64,000 bases of DNA from Planctomycetaceae bacterium (GCA_002684855.1 NYWD01000038.1:1-64000); one strand, 5' to 3'; numbered from the stretch's first letter, positions 37,666-46,398 are shown. Program-made: numbers and translations. Notes: generated by a model from the sequence alone, not told the origin.

Positions 37666-38493
37666 ATGTCCGGTACCGACGACTCCCGCGCCCGCTTCGG
37701 GCTCACCCTGGCGCCGATCGCCGCCGACCCCCGCGTCGGACTCCGGTCCATCGCGCGACTGGGGATTCCCGGCGTCCAGGTCTCCGCCGGGCAGAAGGGA
37801 ACCCGGCCCCGGGATCTCGACGGTTCGGGTCGTCGGGATCTCTTCACGTTGGTCCGACGGCTCGAACTCGAGGTCCGCGGGGTGGATGCCTGGCTGGATC
37901 CGGCCACGCTCCTTGATCCGGAGCGGGTCGATGCCGCGGTCTCGGCGTCGCTCGAGGCGGTCGAACTCGCGCACGACCTCGGTCGGGTGCCGCTTTCCAC
38001 GCGTTTCCCCGGCGAAGGCGGCGAATCCGCGATCGAGGCGATCCTGGCGCGAGCCACCCGGCTCGGCGTCGAGGTCATCGATCACGGGGTCCCGCCGCGG
38101 GGGCGCGGCGTGCGGGAGTTGGATCCCGGTCGCGAGGCCGGGGGGCTGCTGGTTCCGGATCCCGTCGATTCGACGGTGCGGCCCGCCGAGTCGGCGGTCA
38201 CCGAGACGATCGAGGGACTCGGCATCGGGCTGGATCCCCCGGCATGGTTGGTCGCGGGCTTGAATTGCGTCGATGCGGCCGCCCGCGGAGCGTCGGCGGT
38301 CCGCCTGGCCGATCTCTCGCCCGACGGAATGCGCATCCCGATCGGTGATCCGGACGGACGAATCGACGGCGTCAGCCTGCTGGTCGCGGCGCGAACGGCG
38401 GGATTCGACGGGATGCCCTTGATCGACGTGCGTCGATGGGTGGATCCACTCGCGGGAATCAGGACCACGATGGAGGCCCTCGCAGGCATCTGA
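37666..38493 (+). CDS. Sugar phosphate isomerase/epimerase-like TIM barrel protein
   Basis: 275 residues. FGLTLAPIAADPRVGLRSIARLG and GVQVSAGQKGTRPRDLD open a barrel of the xylose-isomerase-like group. LVRRLELEVRGVDAWLDPA continues, and the C-terminal GVSLLVAARTAGFDGMPLIDV closes it. I cannot see a full set of metal ligands, so catalysis is uncertain. It is a single-gene unit with a leaderless-type promoter, convergent with the mog-like gene. Confidence 0.55.
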   Translation: MSGTDDSRARFGLTLAPIAADPRVGLRSIARLGIPGVQVSAGQKGTRPRDLDGSGRRDLFTLVRRLELEVRGVDAWLDPATLLDPERVDAAVSASLEAVELAHDLGRVPLSTRFPGEGGESAIEAILARATRLGVEVIDHGVPPRGRGVRELDPGREAGGLLVPDPVDSTVRPAESAVTETIEGLGIGLDPPAWLVAGLNCVDAAARGASAVRLADLSPDGMRIPIGDPDGRIDGVSLLVAARTAGFDGMPLIDVRRWVDPLAGIRTTMEALAGI

Positions 38494-38510
38494 ACGAACG
38501 CGGCCCGCGT

Positions 38511-39041
38511 TCAGCGACGCGTTTCGTGGATCGCGTGCCGGAGCAGCGGAATCACCAGTTCGCGGGTGGCCGTCTCGACCGCGTGCACCGATCCCGGCAT
38601 CGAGAAGACGAGCAGTCCGCCGCCCGCGCGGCGGATCACGCCCGCGGTGGCCCGGCTGAGCAGTCCGGCGACGCCGATCGCCTCCACGCTCAGCGCGCGG
38701 AATCGTTCGCCGTAGCCGTCGAGCTCGACGTCGATCAGGTCGCGGACCACCTCGACCGTCCCGTCCCGCGGAGCGATCCCGGTCCCGCCGGTGATCACGA
38801 TCGCATCCGCCTGCGGGTCGGCCACCGCGTCTTCGATCGCGGATCGAATCGCGACCGCGTCGTCCGGTACCAGATTTCGACGAAGAAGCACCAGTCCGTC
38901 CGCGCGAAGGATCGTCTCGAGGTGGTCGCCGCCTCGATCCGTCTCGCGGGTCCGGGTGTCGCTCACCGTGAGGACGTGGAGGTGGGGCGGATTCGCATCC
39001 GCCCGTCGATTCGCGGCCGATTCGTGGGATTCAACGCTCAT
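38511..39041 (-). CDS. MoaB/Mog-type molybdenum cofactor biosynthesis protein
   Basis: 176 residues. HVLTVSDTRTRETDRGGDHLE and ADAIVITGGTGIAPRDGTVE are the MPT-binding signatures of the MoaB/Mog family, and LLVFSMPGSVHAVETAT ends the core. MoaB and Mog cannot be told apart safely by eye. MoaB is more likely from length and the RDGT motif. It lies 0.9 kb from moaE on the same strand, with the barrel gene between them. Divergent from acpS (66 bp). Confidence 0.85.
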   Translation of the reverse strand: MSVESHESAANRRADANPPHLHVLTVSDTRTRETDRGGDHLETILRADGLVLLRRNLVPDDAVAIRSAIEDAVADPQADAIVITGGTGIAPRDGTVEVVRDLIDVELDGYGERFRALSVEAIGVAGLLSRATAGVIRRAGGGLLVFSMPGSVHAVETATRELVIPLLRHAIHETRR

Positions 39042-39107
39042 CGGCTGGGATCCGAGAGGAAAGGGGCGTGCAGGCGGAGGACGTGCAAGGTAGCGTGCCC
39101 TCGACCC

Positions 39108-39527
39108 ATGAGCATCATCGGCCACGGCATCGATCTCGTCGAAATCGAACGCATCGAACGGATGCGGGTCGATCACGGCGCCACGTTTCTCGACCGTTGT
39201 TTCACCGCGGGTGAACAGACGTACGCGGAGTCCGCACCTCGGGTCCGGGCGGAGCGCTACGCCGCCAGGTTCGCGGCGAAGGAGGCCATCCTCAAGGCGT
39301 TCGGCACCGGACTGCGCGAGGGAATCTCCTGGACCGACATGGACGTCGTTCGGAACGATCTCGGGGCGCCGTCGATCGTGCTCGTCGGGCAGGCCGCCGA
39401 ACTCGCCGCCACCATGGGAATCACCTCCTGGCGGCTCTCGATCTCCCACACCGCCGACCTCGCGATGGCCAGCGTCATCGCGGTCGGAGATCCGCCGCCG
39501 GTCGCCGGTGCCGGGATGGAGGGCTGA
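39108..39527 (+). CDS. acpS: Holo-[acyl-carrier-protein] synthase
   Basis: Transfers 4'-phosphopantetheine from CoA to ACP. 139 residues. Signatures are IIGHGIDLVEIERIER with the magnesium-binding Asp, YAARFAAKEAILKAFGTG with the second acidic ligand, and LSISHTADLAMASVI at the end. The ATG at 39108 is right for the family. TAGCGT at 39091-39096 may be the -10 box, leaving a leader of only about five bases. Confidence 0.93.
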   Translation: MSIIGHGIDLVEIERIERMRVDHGATFLDRCFTAGEQTYAESAPRVRAERYAARFAAKEAILKAFGTGLREGISWTDMDVVRNDLGAPSIVLVGQAAELAATMGITSWRLSISHTADLAMASVIAVGDPPPVAGAGMEG

Positions 39528-39533
39528 AGCACG

Positions 39534-40208
39534 ATGGCGAGGCGAAGCGGCCCCACGCTCTATGAGGCGATGTCCCAGTCACCGACGACGCCCAAGCCAG
39601 CCGTCGGGCGTCGGAATCGTGGCATGGATTCGGAGCGACCCGCCGCGGCGACCCTGCTCACGCCCGGGCGGTCGATCCGGTTGCCGGTCGGCTTCGCCTG
39701 GGTGGGTGTCGTGCTCGTCGCCGGGTTGATGATCGGGGCCTACCTCCTTGGTTTCAGCCGGGGTGGGCGGATCGCGGAGGAGACGGCGAAGGCCGCCGAG
39801 GTGGCTCGATTCGAGGCCGCCCAGGAGGCCGGAAGGGTTCGAGAGCCCCGGATGCCGCCCCTGGAGCCGGTCGAGCGGCTTCCGAGCGGCATCGATCCCA
39901 TGGATCCCCGGACGCCGGGCCTGAATTACTGGGTCGTCATGCGACCACGACCGGACCGAGCGGAAGAGGTGGCCGCCTTCATTCGAGGGCGGGGTCTTGA
40001 CGCCATCGTCGTCAAGAGCGACACTGGAGGACTTCCCAAAGTCATCGTGCTGCCGGGTTTCCGCCCGGGAGAACGATCCGCGCCGGAGGTCGAGTCGATG
40101 ATGACGAGCCTCAAACGCATCGGCCGGGATTTCGGGAAGGCATCGGGTCGCGCAAGCGACAACTTCGACAGTCTCTACCCAGAGACGTTCCGGCCTCCGG
40201 CCGGGTGA
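39534..40208 (+). CDS. Single-pass membrane protein, function unknown
   Basis: 224 residues. A 50-residue cytoplasmic N-terminus begins MARRSGPTLYEAMSQ, one membrane helix follows (FAWVGVVLVAGLMIGAYLLGF, residues 54-74), then a charged linker. A C-terminal domain of about 90 residues reads GLNYWVVMRPRPDRAEEVAAF, like a SPOR-like or ferredoxin-fold unit. It lies 6 bp after acpS and so is likely cotranscribed. Its stop overlaps a GTG of the next frame (GTGA at 40205). Confidence 0.6.
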   Translation: MARRSGPTLYEAMSQSPTTPKPAVGRRNRGMDSERPAAATLLTPGRSIRLPVGFAWVGVVLVAGLMIGAYLLGFSRGGRIAEETAKAAEVARFEAAQEAGRVREPRMPPLEPVERLPSGIDPMDPRTPGLNYWVVMRPRPDRAEEVAAFIRGRGLDAIVVKSDTGGLPKVIVLPGFRPGERSAPEVESMMTSLKRIGRDFGKASGRASDNFDSLYPETFRPPAG

Positions 40209-40249
40209 ACACGCCCCAGACCGCTTCGGTCCCAGCCTCGAGACGAACC

Positions 40250-40474
40250 ATGAGCCTTCACAGCAGCCTCAAGACCAAATCGGGTGCCCTCAACCAGCAT
40301 CGAAACGTCCTGACCCGCGCCGAGCGGATCGAGAAGCTGCAGGCGACCAAGCGTTTCGTGCACGGTGAGAGCTCGCCGCTCGGGATCCCGAAGGTCCGGA
40401 GCATCAAGGTGGCCGCCGCCAAGAAGAAGCCCGCCAAGGGCCCGGACGCCGCGGCCGAGAGCAGCGACGACTGA
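40250..40474 (+). CDS. Small basic protein (TIGR04137-like)
   Basis: 74 residues, very basic: MSLHSSLKTKSGALNQHRNV followed by LTRAERIEKLQATKRFVHGE and a Lys/Ala-rich tail. I recognise this as the short basic protein family (TIGR04137, as I recall it) of planctomycetes, verrucomicrobia and chlamydiae, possibly ribosome- or RNA-associated. I start at the ATG at 40250, where the family begins. A GTG at 40205, overlapping the previous stop as GTGA, would add 15 residues. A strong hairpin follows at 40531. Confidence 0.8.
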   Translation: MSLHSSLKTKSGALNQHRNVLTRAERIEKLQATKRFVHGESSPLGIPKVRSIKVAAAKKKPAKGPDAAAESSDD

Positions 40475-40530
40475 GCATCATCGCCGCGCGCGACCGCCGC
40501 GGCCGCTCGTCGATCCTGATTCGATCATCG

Positions 40531-40557
40531 AACCCCGCGGCGAGCTGCCGCGGGGTT
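40531..40557 (+). terminator. GC-rich terminator hairpin after the small basic protein
   Basis: Perfect 11-bp stem AACCCCGCGGC/GCCGCGGGGTT with loop GAGCT. There is no long T run, so it may act as an intrinsic terminator of weak type or protect the 3' end. Confidence 0.6.
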
Positions 40558-40570
40558 CTGCAATGGACCG

Positions 40571-41776
40571 GTGGCCGCGCCGCCGGATGGAACACCGACC
40601 GTGCCCCACACCGATCCCGCCGTCGATCCGACCTCCCGCCTGAGCCGCCGCACGCTCGCCATGGACGCCTCCGGGATCCGCCGGGCGTTCGAACTCGGTG
40701 CGACGCTCGAGAACCCGATCAATCTCTCGATCGGCCAGCCCGACTTCCCGGTGCCCGATGCGATGAAGGCCGCGGCGACCCGGGCCATCGAGGAGGATCG
40801 GAACGGATACACCCTCACGCAGGGGATCCCGGCGCTGCACGAATCGATCCGACGGCATCTCGCCCACGACCTCGGCTGGTCCCGGGACGGCGAGGACTAT
40901 TCGACCGTCGTCACCAGCGGGACCAGCGGCGGACTCCTGCTGGCGAGCCTGGCGCTGCTCGACGAGGGTGACGAGGCGATCATGCCGGATCCCTGGTTCG
41001 TGCTGTATCCCCAGCTGGGGCACCTGACCGGTGGGAAGATGGTGGCCTGCGACACCTACCCCGACTTCAGGATGACCGCGGCGCGGGTCGAACCGCTGAT
41101 CAACGACCGAACGAAGTTCGTCCTCGTGAACAGTCCCGGCAACCCGTCGGGCGTGGTGTTGTCGGACGAGGAGATGCGGGATCTCGCGGATCTCTGCCGC
41201 GGCCGCGGAGTCCAGCTGGTGACCGACGAGATCTACGACGAGTTCGTGTTCGCGGATTCCGTCCGACCCGACGGAACCTGTCCGTCGCCCGCGCGATTCG
41301 ACCACCAGGCGCTGGTGATCCGCGGCTTCGGCAAGACCTACGGGTGCACCGGATGGCGGCTCGGCTACGCCGCCGGGCCGACCTGGCTGGTGGAACAGAT
41401 GCGGAAGATCCAGCAGTTCACCTACGTCTGTGCGCCGAGTCCGTTGCAGTGGGGCGTGATCGAGGCCTTCGACATCGACAACGCGGACCAGGTGGCCAGG
41501 TACGCGGATCGCTGCGGCATGGTGATGGAGGCGCTCTCGCCGCACGTCGATCTCGTGCGACCGGGGGGTGCCTTCTACGCGTTCTTCGAGGTTCCCCCCG
41601 CCCTCGGCATGACCGCGACGGCGTTCATGGAGCGGGCGGTCGAGCGTCGAGTGCTGCTCGTGCCCGGCGGGGTGTTCTCCAGTCGGGACACCCACGTCCG
41701 GCTGAGCTTCGCGGTCGAGGAGGACCTGCTCCGCGAGGGGCTTGCGATCCTCGTGGATCTCCTGCAGGGCCGTTGA
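40571..41776 (+). CDS. Class I/II pyridoxal-phosphate aminotransferase
   Basis: 401 residues from GTG 40571; a GTG at 40601 is equally possible. The opening INLSIGQPDFPVPDAMK, the YTLTQGIPALHESI stretch, SPGNPSG near residue 195 and the PLP lysine in RGFGKTYGCTGWRLGYAAG near residue 255 place it in the fold-type I aspartate aminotransferase group. The arginine near the C-terminus (THVRLSFA) should bind the substrate carboxylate. The amino donor is not predictable. It is the only gene on its strand here and ends at a bidirectional hairpin. Confidence 0.88.
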   Translation: MAAPPDGTPTVPHTDPAVDPTSRLSRRTLAMDASGIRRAFELGATLENPINLSIGQPDFPVPDAMKAAATRAIEEDRNGYTLTQGIPALHESIRRHLAHDLGWSRDGEDYSTVVTSGTSGGLLLASLALLDEGDEAIMPDPWFVLYPQLGHLTGGKMVACDTYPDFRMTAARVEPLINDRTKFVLVNSPGNPSGVVLSDEEMRDLADLCRGRGVQLVTDEIYDEFVFADSVRPDGTCPSPARFDHQALVIRGFGKTYGCTGWRLGYAAGPTWLVEQMRKIQQFTYVCAPSPLQWGVIEAFDIDNADQVARYADRCGMVMEALSPHVDLVRPGGAFYAFFEVPPALGMTATAFMERAVERRVLLVPGGVFSSRDTHVRLSFAVEEDLLREGLAILVDLLQGR

Positions 41777-41804
41777 CCGCCGGTCTTGCGGTGGTCGAAT
41801 GCGA

Positions 41805-41835
41805 CGCGGGCCGGAGGCGTGACCTCCGACCCGCG
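41805..41835 (-). terminator. Hairpin between convergent genes
   Basis: Arms 41805-41817 and 41823-41835 (13 bp) with loop CGTGA. The single mismatch is a G-U pair only in minus-strand RNA, so it fits best as the terminator of the small lipoprotein gene that ends at 41866. It may also serve the aminotransferase. Confidence 0.6.
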
Positions 41836-41865
41836 TGCGTGCACTCGTGGCGATCGATCAGGCGA

Positions 41866-42081
41866 TCACTTGCCGATCTCCTTCGCGGCCTCTCCGGAGA
41901 CGTTGGTCATGCCGCTCTGGCCGTCCTGCCCGGGCATCGCGTCCGGATCGATCTTCTGCTGGTTGGCCGGCTGCGCTCGGGGCGTGACTTCGACGATCTC
42001 GTCGCCACCGTCGCAGCCGAGCAGGCCGACGGTGAACGTGGAAGCAGCGAGAAGCAGGGTGCAGCGGAGCGTGGTCTTCAT
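41866..42081 (-). CDS. Small lipoprotein
   Basis: 71 residues. The signal peptide MKTTLRCTLLLAASTFTVGL is followed by lipobox LLGC (Cys23) and an acidic, Gln/Pro-rich mature part of about 49 residues that is probably disordered. No domain. A GAGGGA ribosome site lies about eight bases before the ATG. It follows the metallophosphoesterase on the same strand after 136 bp. Confidence 0.7.
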   Translation of the reverse strand: MKTTLRCTLLLAASTFTVGLLGCDGGDEIVEVTPRAQPANQQKIDPDAMPGQDGQSGMTNVSGEAAKEIGK

Positions 42082-42217
42082 GATGGAGAATCCCTCTTGA
42101 GGTTGAAGGAGCCGGAAGCGACTCCGAAACGGACGGGCCTCGAAGCAACGAAAACGGAGCCTCGGTCGACACGCTTGCGTCGAACCCCCGTATTGGAGCC
42201 GATCATCCCCACGGCGG

Positions 42218-44149
42218 TCAAGGTCGCGCGGCTCCCGAAACCCCGTCGAACTCGAGCATCCGCCCCCGGGGCGCGAGGCGTCGCCACTGGGAGTGATAAG
42301 CGCGGTCGTTGTCGGCCACCTCGACCTGGATCGCCTTCAGGGCGTCCGTGCGGACCTCCGGAAGCCGGATTTCGTAGTTCGACGTCTCCGCGTCCGCCTC
42401 GGTCGACTCTGGGTCGGAAGCCCGTCCGACACCGGGCCAGATCCGGACGACGTCCCCGGTGTCGTCGATCTCGATGAGACGCGTGGGCTGGGCTGGCTCG
42501 AAGAGGAAGACGCGGGCGGCCGTCGACGTCCGGACCTCGATCACCATCAGATCCCCGGCGGGGTTCCTGCGGCCCGCGGCGGTGGAGGCGGGCGACGCGT
42601 CGTCGTCCGCGATCCGGTCGTCGCCGATCTCCATCCGGAGGAGGAGGTCTCCGGAATCGGGGTCGGTGGAGGTGACGACGAAGCCGAGCGGATCGAGGGT
42701 CTCGTAGACCGAATGGGACCAGCCTGCGACGGGCCACCTCGGCATCCCGTCCCCCGGGTTCGAATCACGTCGTTCGACCGGGATCCGTCTCGCGATCCGG
42801 ATGGGCACGCGTCGTCCCTGGTCGTCGACGAAGGTCGCGTTCGCGTGGAATTCCGGTGGCAGCGTGGGGGCGTCGACCAGCGGGGCGGTCACCGAGACCT
42901 CGAACGATCTTCGCTCCCCGGGTTCGAGGGTGACCGGACCGGGCAGGTCGATCACGAAGGGCGTCTCGAGGTCGGTGAGGACGCGGTTCTCGAAGCGGAT
43001 CGGGGTGCGGCTGATGAATTCGTGGCCCTCCACGGACCATGGTCTCGCGGGCCCCGCCGGTTCGAAGGCGAAGGTGACCGGACGATCGATGGGATTCCGG
43101 ATCTCGATTCCCACCGTCGTCTCGACCGGACCCCGCCAGGGGTCGGCGAGCGAGCCGTCCACGGCGACGACGTCGTCGCGCCGTTTCAGCGCATAGGCGC
43201 GGTCCTGGTCCGCGCGAAGGACGAAGTCGTCCGGAAGAACCACCCCGACGGGGAGATGACGAAGGTGCACGTCGTCGCCCGGGCCGAGGTCCAGGAGGGT
43301 GAGGTGATCGAACTGGCCGGTCAGCGGATGCTGGTCGATCCCGCCCCCGCAGACCCCGAGCAGGTGGTATTCGACGCCGTCCCGGTCGGCGTCGCGGTGG
43401 AGCGCGTGGAAGTGGCCGGCGACCACCGCGTCGACGCCGTGCTCGACGAGCAGCGGGTGGACCCGTTCGTTCCAGTCGACGCCGCGCTGTCGCCAGAGCG
43501 GCCGATGCATCAGGATCACGATCGGTTCCTCGGGTTCGGCGCCGGCGAGCACCCCGGCGAGCCACTCGATCTGGGCGTCCGAGATGTCGACGTTCCCACC
43601 GTCGAGGTTCTCGTCGCTGAAGAGCACGATCACGGTCCCGTGATCGAGCCGGACCGCGTAGTGCAGCGGGCCGAATCGGGCGCGATATCGATCGGCGAAT
43701 CTTCGGTCGGCGGAATCCCGGGATCCGGAGATGACGTCGTGGTTTCCCGCCGTCGGCCAGAAGTCGGCGCCGAGGGGGTCGATGATCCGCAGGAAATCGT
43801 CGACCTCGCGGTCGTAGTCGGCGAGATCGCGCTTGTAGCCCTGGACGAGGTCGCCGACGCAGAAGACCGCGTCGGGTCGCAGCAACGCGAGATCCCGAAC
43901 CGCGCGCTCGAGCCGATTGAGGCCGCGATCGTCGCCCGTGGTGCGGTCGGGGAGGATCGCGAGCAGCGTTCGATCTCGATCGGGGGTGCCTTCGACGAGT
44001 TGGCCGTCGATGGCGTTTCCGTCCTCGTCGAGCAGGAAACGGCCGGTCTCGAGCACCCGGTTCCGGACGACGTCGGGCGGCGTGTTCGCCATCCGGGCGT
44101 GCGAACAGGAGGCGATCAGGACGAGGAGTGGTGGCAGCATCGAGGTCAT
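42218..44149 (-). CDS. Metallophosphoesterase lipoprotein (calcineurin-like)
   Basis: 643 residues from the ATG at 44149, which has GGAG five bases upstream; an ATG at 44167 is in frame. A lipobox (LIASC, Cys15) suggests export. The phosphoesterase domain has LPDRTTGDDRG (first motif with DxT instead of DxH, as in a known subgroup), FCVGDLVQGY, TAGNHD, ILMHRPLW and VAGHFHALH. It is then followed by beta-rich C-terminal domains (from about residue 290) with WRGPVETTVGIEI. Its substrate is unknown. Confidence 0.85.
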   Translation of the reverse strand: MTSMLPPLLVLIASCSHARMANTPPDVVRNRVLETGRFLLDEDGNAIDGQLVEGTPDRDRTLLAILPDRTTGDDRGLNRLERAVRDLALLRPDAVFCVGDLVQGYKRDLADYDREVDDFLRIIDPLGADFWPTAGNHDVISGSRDSADRRFADRYRARFGPLHYAVRLDHGTVIVLFSDENLDGGNVDISDAQIEWLAGVLAGAEPEEPIVILMHRPLWRQRGVDWNERVHPLLVEHGVDAVVAGHFHALHRDADRDGVEYHLLGVCGGGIDQHPLTGQFDHLTLLDLGPGDDVHLRHLPVGVVLPDDFVLRADQDRAYALKRRDDVVAVDGSLADPWRGPVETTVGIEIRNPIDRPVTFAFEPAGPARPWSVEGHEFISRTPIRFENRVLTDLETPFVIDLPGPVTLEPGERRSFEVSVTAPLVDAPTLPPEFHANATFVDDQGRRVPIRIARRIPVERRDSNPGDGMPRWPVAGWSHSVYETLDPLGFVVTSTDPDSGDLLLRMEIGDDRIADDDASPASTAAGRRNPAGDLMVIEVRTSTAARVFLFEPAQPTRLIEIDDTGDVVRIWPGVGRASDPESTEADAETSNYEIRLPEVRTDALKAIQVEVADNDRAYHSQWRRLAPRGRMLEFDGVSGAARP

Positions 44150-44489
44150 GGGATCTCCGTCACCCATTGTGCGGGAATCGAGGCCGGTGGGGAATCGGCG
44201 TCCGGATCTCGACTCGGGCGTGGTGGATCACGGGGATCCATGTGCGGCCGCCGCGTCGGAATCGCAACCGGTCCGACGCCTCAAAAACAACGCCGCCCCA
44301 TCGATCGCGAACGATCAGGGGGCGGCGTGGCGGAGGGGAGAAAGACAAGTGGAGGGGAATGGTCGACCAAACGATCGCCAGTCCCACCGGGACTTTACGG
44401 GATCTCGCCCCGGGAGGTTCTCATGAAACACGCATTCGAGGATAAATGATTATCGGGCGTCCTCGCGTGGGGACGCCGGGCCGACCCCG
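44150..44489 (-). other. 340-nt gap with several hairpins
   Basis: The gap lies between the glycosyltransferase-like gene (ends 44490) and the phosphoesterase start. On the minus strand it holds GGGCGTCC/GGACGCCC within 20 nt of the glycosyltransferase stop (about 44457-44480), AGTCCC/GGGACT around 44379-44394, and the terminator at 44291-44327. A very short frame on the plus strand (ATG 44423, eight codons) sits behind GGGAGG. I do not recognise an RNA family. The structure may be a processed 3' UTR. Confidence 0.35.
44282..44327 (-). terminator. Rho-independent terminator after the glycosyltransferase-like gene
   Basis: Stem CGCCGCCCC (44291-44299) with GGGGCGGCG (44319-44327) and an inner GATCG/CGATC stem. 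On the minus strand it is followed by TTGTTTTTGA (44290-44281). It sits 163 nt beyond the stop at 44490. Confidence 0.75.
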
Positions 44490-45560
44490 TCAGTCGCCGC
44501 GGTCGATCGGTGTCGCATCCCCATGGACGATCGTTTCGAGGATCCTCGCCCACCTCGGTGCGACCCGGGAGACCAGGGAGTCGACCGCCGCGGCACGTGA
44601 TGCCTGCGCGAGGCCGGAATCACGTCCGCGTTCGATGGCCTCGCGCCAGGCCGACGGTTGCCGTGATTCTGCGATCGGGAGCACCACGGCGTCCGTCGCA
44701 GGGCGGAGGTCGTCTCGATCCGCATCCTCGACCGCGATGGGAACGGCGCCCCCGTACATCGCCTGCCGCTCGATGCTTCGAACCGATTGCCCGGATTCCG
44801 GGAGCAGCACGAGGGCGGCGTCCGCGAGCAGGGCGCGAAGTCGATCGGCGTGGTCGAACGCGGTCACCCGGGAGAGCAGTTCGCGTTGTCGAAGATGGGA
44901 CCAGATCCGCCCGTCGACGCGTCGATCGCCGAGCTCGATCGCCACGTGTTCGAGGCCGCCGGGAAGCCGTTCCCGACCGGCCAGCGCGTCGATCATCGCG
45001 GTCCAGCTCGCCACGGTCTCGACCGGGCCGAGGATGACGCCGAGATTGCGAGGGCCGCTCGGCAGCGGGAGCGTCCGAGGCACCGGGACCGGCAGGTGCG
45101 TGCAGCGATCCTCCCCGAGCCGACGTGCCGCGAGCCTTCGAATCGCCTCCGTGGCCGCCACCACGGTGATTCCGGGATCGCGTGGAACCGCCCGCAGTTC
45201 GTTCCGGCTCCGGACCTCGACCACGAGCGGGCGATCGATCCGACGGGCCAGTCGGTGCGCGAATCCGATGCCCGTGGCGCCCGCGGCGACCACCACGTCC
45301 AGTTGATCCATGCCCGCCTCGTTGAAGGCGTCGAGCGTGGCGTCGATCGCCCGCTCGCGGATCCAGAAGGGGAGCCGGGTCGGGACGGTGATCGTCGGAA
45401 TCGGCGCGTCCCGGTCGTCGGTCGCGAGATTCGGGTCCCCGTCGAGGGCGAGCAGGGTCCGGATGCCCTCGGCGGCGAGTCCGACCGCGAGCCGGGCGAA
45501 GGCGGCGTGTTCGTGGTGGACGCGCGCACCGTCGAGGATGAACGTGGCCCGAAGCGTCAC
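44490..45560 (-). CDS. Putative glycosyltransferase (GT-B-like)
   Basis: 356 residues. The N-terminal half reads like the first Rossmann domain of a GT-B enzyme (GARVHHEHAAFARLAVGLAA, LLALDGDPNLATDDRDAPIP, LDVVVAAGATGIGFAHRLARR). The second half has RALLADAALVLLPESGQSVR and YGGAVPIAVEDADRDDL, which resemble the donor-site loop with its acidic residue. The resemblance is moderate and no exact family is clear. It starts inside the stop of the thioesterase gene (ATGA at 45560-45557). Confidence 0.5.
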   Translation of the reverse strand: MTLRATFILDGARVHHEHAAFARLAVGLAAEGIRTLLALDGDPNLATDDRDAPIPTITVPTRLPFWIRERAIDATLDAFNEAGMDQLDVVVAAGATGIGFAHRLARRIDRPLVVEVRSRNELRAVPRDPGITVVAATEAIRRLAARRLGEDRCTHLPVPVPRTLPLPSGPRNLGVILGPVETVASWTAMIDALAGRERLPGGLEHVAIELGDRRVDGRIWSHLRQRELLSRVTAFDHADRLRALLADAALVLLPESGQSVRSIERQAMYGGAVPIAVEDADRDDLRPATDAVVLPIAESRQPSAWREAIERGRDSGLAQASRAAAVDSLVSRVAPRWARILETIVHGDATPIDRGD

Positions 45561-46057
45561 GCGCCGTCCCCCGCTCCGGCCGTGCCGAATGCGTCACGGA
45601 TCTCGCGGGGGATCCGCACGGGTCGGCGGGTCTCGAGATTCACGAGGGCCCAACGGGTGATCGACTCGCAGATCAGGCGACCGTCGGCCGGCCTGAGGAT
45701 CCGGGTCGCGCGGCGCACGGTCGTCCGGGTGACGTCGACGATCCACGTCGAGGCGAGGATCTCGTCGCCCGCGAACGCCTCCGCCCGGTAGTCGAGTTCA
45801 TGCCGAGCGACGAACCACATCGTGCCTTCGCGGAGATGTCGGGCGCGAGTGAACCCCGCGGCATCGGTCGCCATCTCGGCGAGTCGATCGACCCAGCGGA
45901 CGTATTCCACGTTGTTCACGTGCGGGACCCCGTCGCTGACGCCTTCGGCCGGCACGGTCATCTCGGCCCAGAACGCGATTCCCGGGGGAACCTGCGGATC
46001 CGCCGTGAGGCGTTCGGCGGTCGGCCGGAATGGAACGGAGGCGGCGTTCATGGTCAC
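45557..46057 (-). CDS. Acyl-CoA thioesterase (hotdog fold, 4HBT-type)
   Basis: About 166 residues from the GTG at 46057, which overlaps the DUF971 stop as GTGA; an ATG two codons on (46051) is possible. HVNNVEYVRWVDRLAEMATDAAG is the hotdog helix with the conserved Asn and Asp, followed by FVARHELDYRAEAFAGDEI and TTVRRATRILRPADGRLICES. Cytoplasmic; probably hydrolyses short acyl-CoA. Coupled to both neighbours. Confidence 0.8.
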   Translation of the reverse strand: MTMNAASVPFRPTAERLTADPQVPPGIAFWAEMTVPAEGVSDGVPHVNNVEYVRWVDRLAEMATDAAGFTRARHLREGTMWFVARHELDYRAEAFAGDEILASTWIVDVTRTTVRRATRILRPADGRLICESITRWALVNLETRRPVRIPREIRDAFGTAGAGDGA

Positions 46058-46386
46058 GTGGACTCGTTCCGACCGGGATCGATGCTTCGAAGGTACCGCC
46101 ACGAATAGATTCCGGAGGCGTGTCCGTCGCTGAATCGGATCCGGATCGCGTAGTTCCCGACGGGTTCGATCGCCTCCGCCCGAAGGGGTCCCGTGTCCCC
46201 GCCGGCGGGAAGCACGGCGAGGGGATTCCGGTCGAGCTCGTCCCGGAGTTCCCGGGCGTCCGCCGAAGGACTCATCCTCCGGAGCCACGCGAGTGGGTAG
46301 AACACGGAACTGCCGTCGGGCCACTCGATGGTGAGGCCCTCCGCTCGGTCCAGGTGGAGGTGTCGTGGAGGCGGGTCGACGGGCAT
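46054..46386 (-). CDS. DUF971 domain protein
   Basis: 110 residues, the full length of the stand-alone DUF971 (gamma-butyrobetaine hydroxylase-like N-terminal) domain. HLDRAEGLTIEWPDGSSVFY, the PLAWLRRMSP turn and RIRFSDGHASGIYSWRYL are its landmarks. The Cys residues that bind zinc in some members are missing. Such proteins are often linked to Fe-S maturation. TACCAT lies in the leaderless -10 position. Divergent from pyrF (61 bp). Confidence 0.8.
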   Translation of the reverse strand: MPVDPPPRHLHLDRAEGLTIEWPDGSSVFYPLAWLRRMSPSADARELRDELDRNPLAVLPAGGDTGPLRAEAIEPVGNYAIRIRFSDGHASGIYSWRYLRSIDPGRNEST

Positions 46387-46392
46387 GCGGGG

Positions 46393-46398
46393 ATGGTA
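46393..46398 (-). promoter_or_regulatory. -10 box of leaderless DUF971 transcript
   Basis: TACCAT on the minus strand ends exactly 7 bases before the ATG at 46386. Confidence 0.5.

Noticed and set aside
42293-44449. 718-residue open frame opposite the metallophosphoesterase
   Set aside because: The phosphoesterase has all metal-binding motifs; the opposite frame has none.
44423-44449. Eight-codon frame MKHAFEDK behind GGGAGG
   Set aside because: Too short to judge, on the opposite strand to all neighbours, and may be chance within a structured 3' region.
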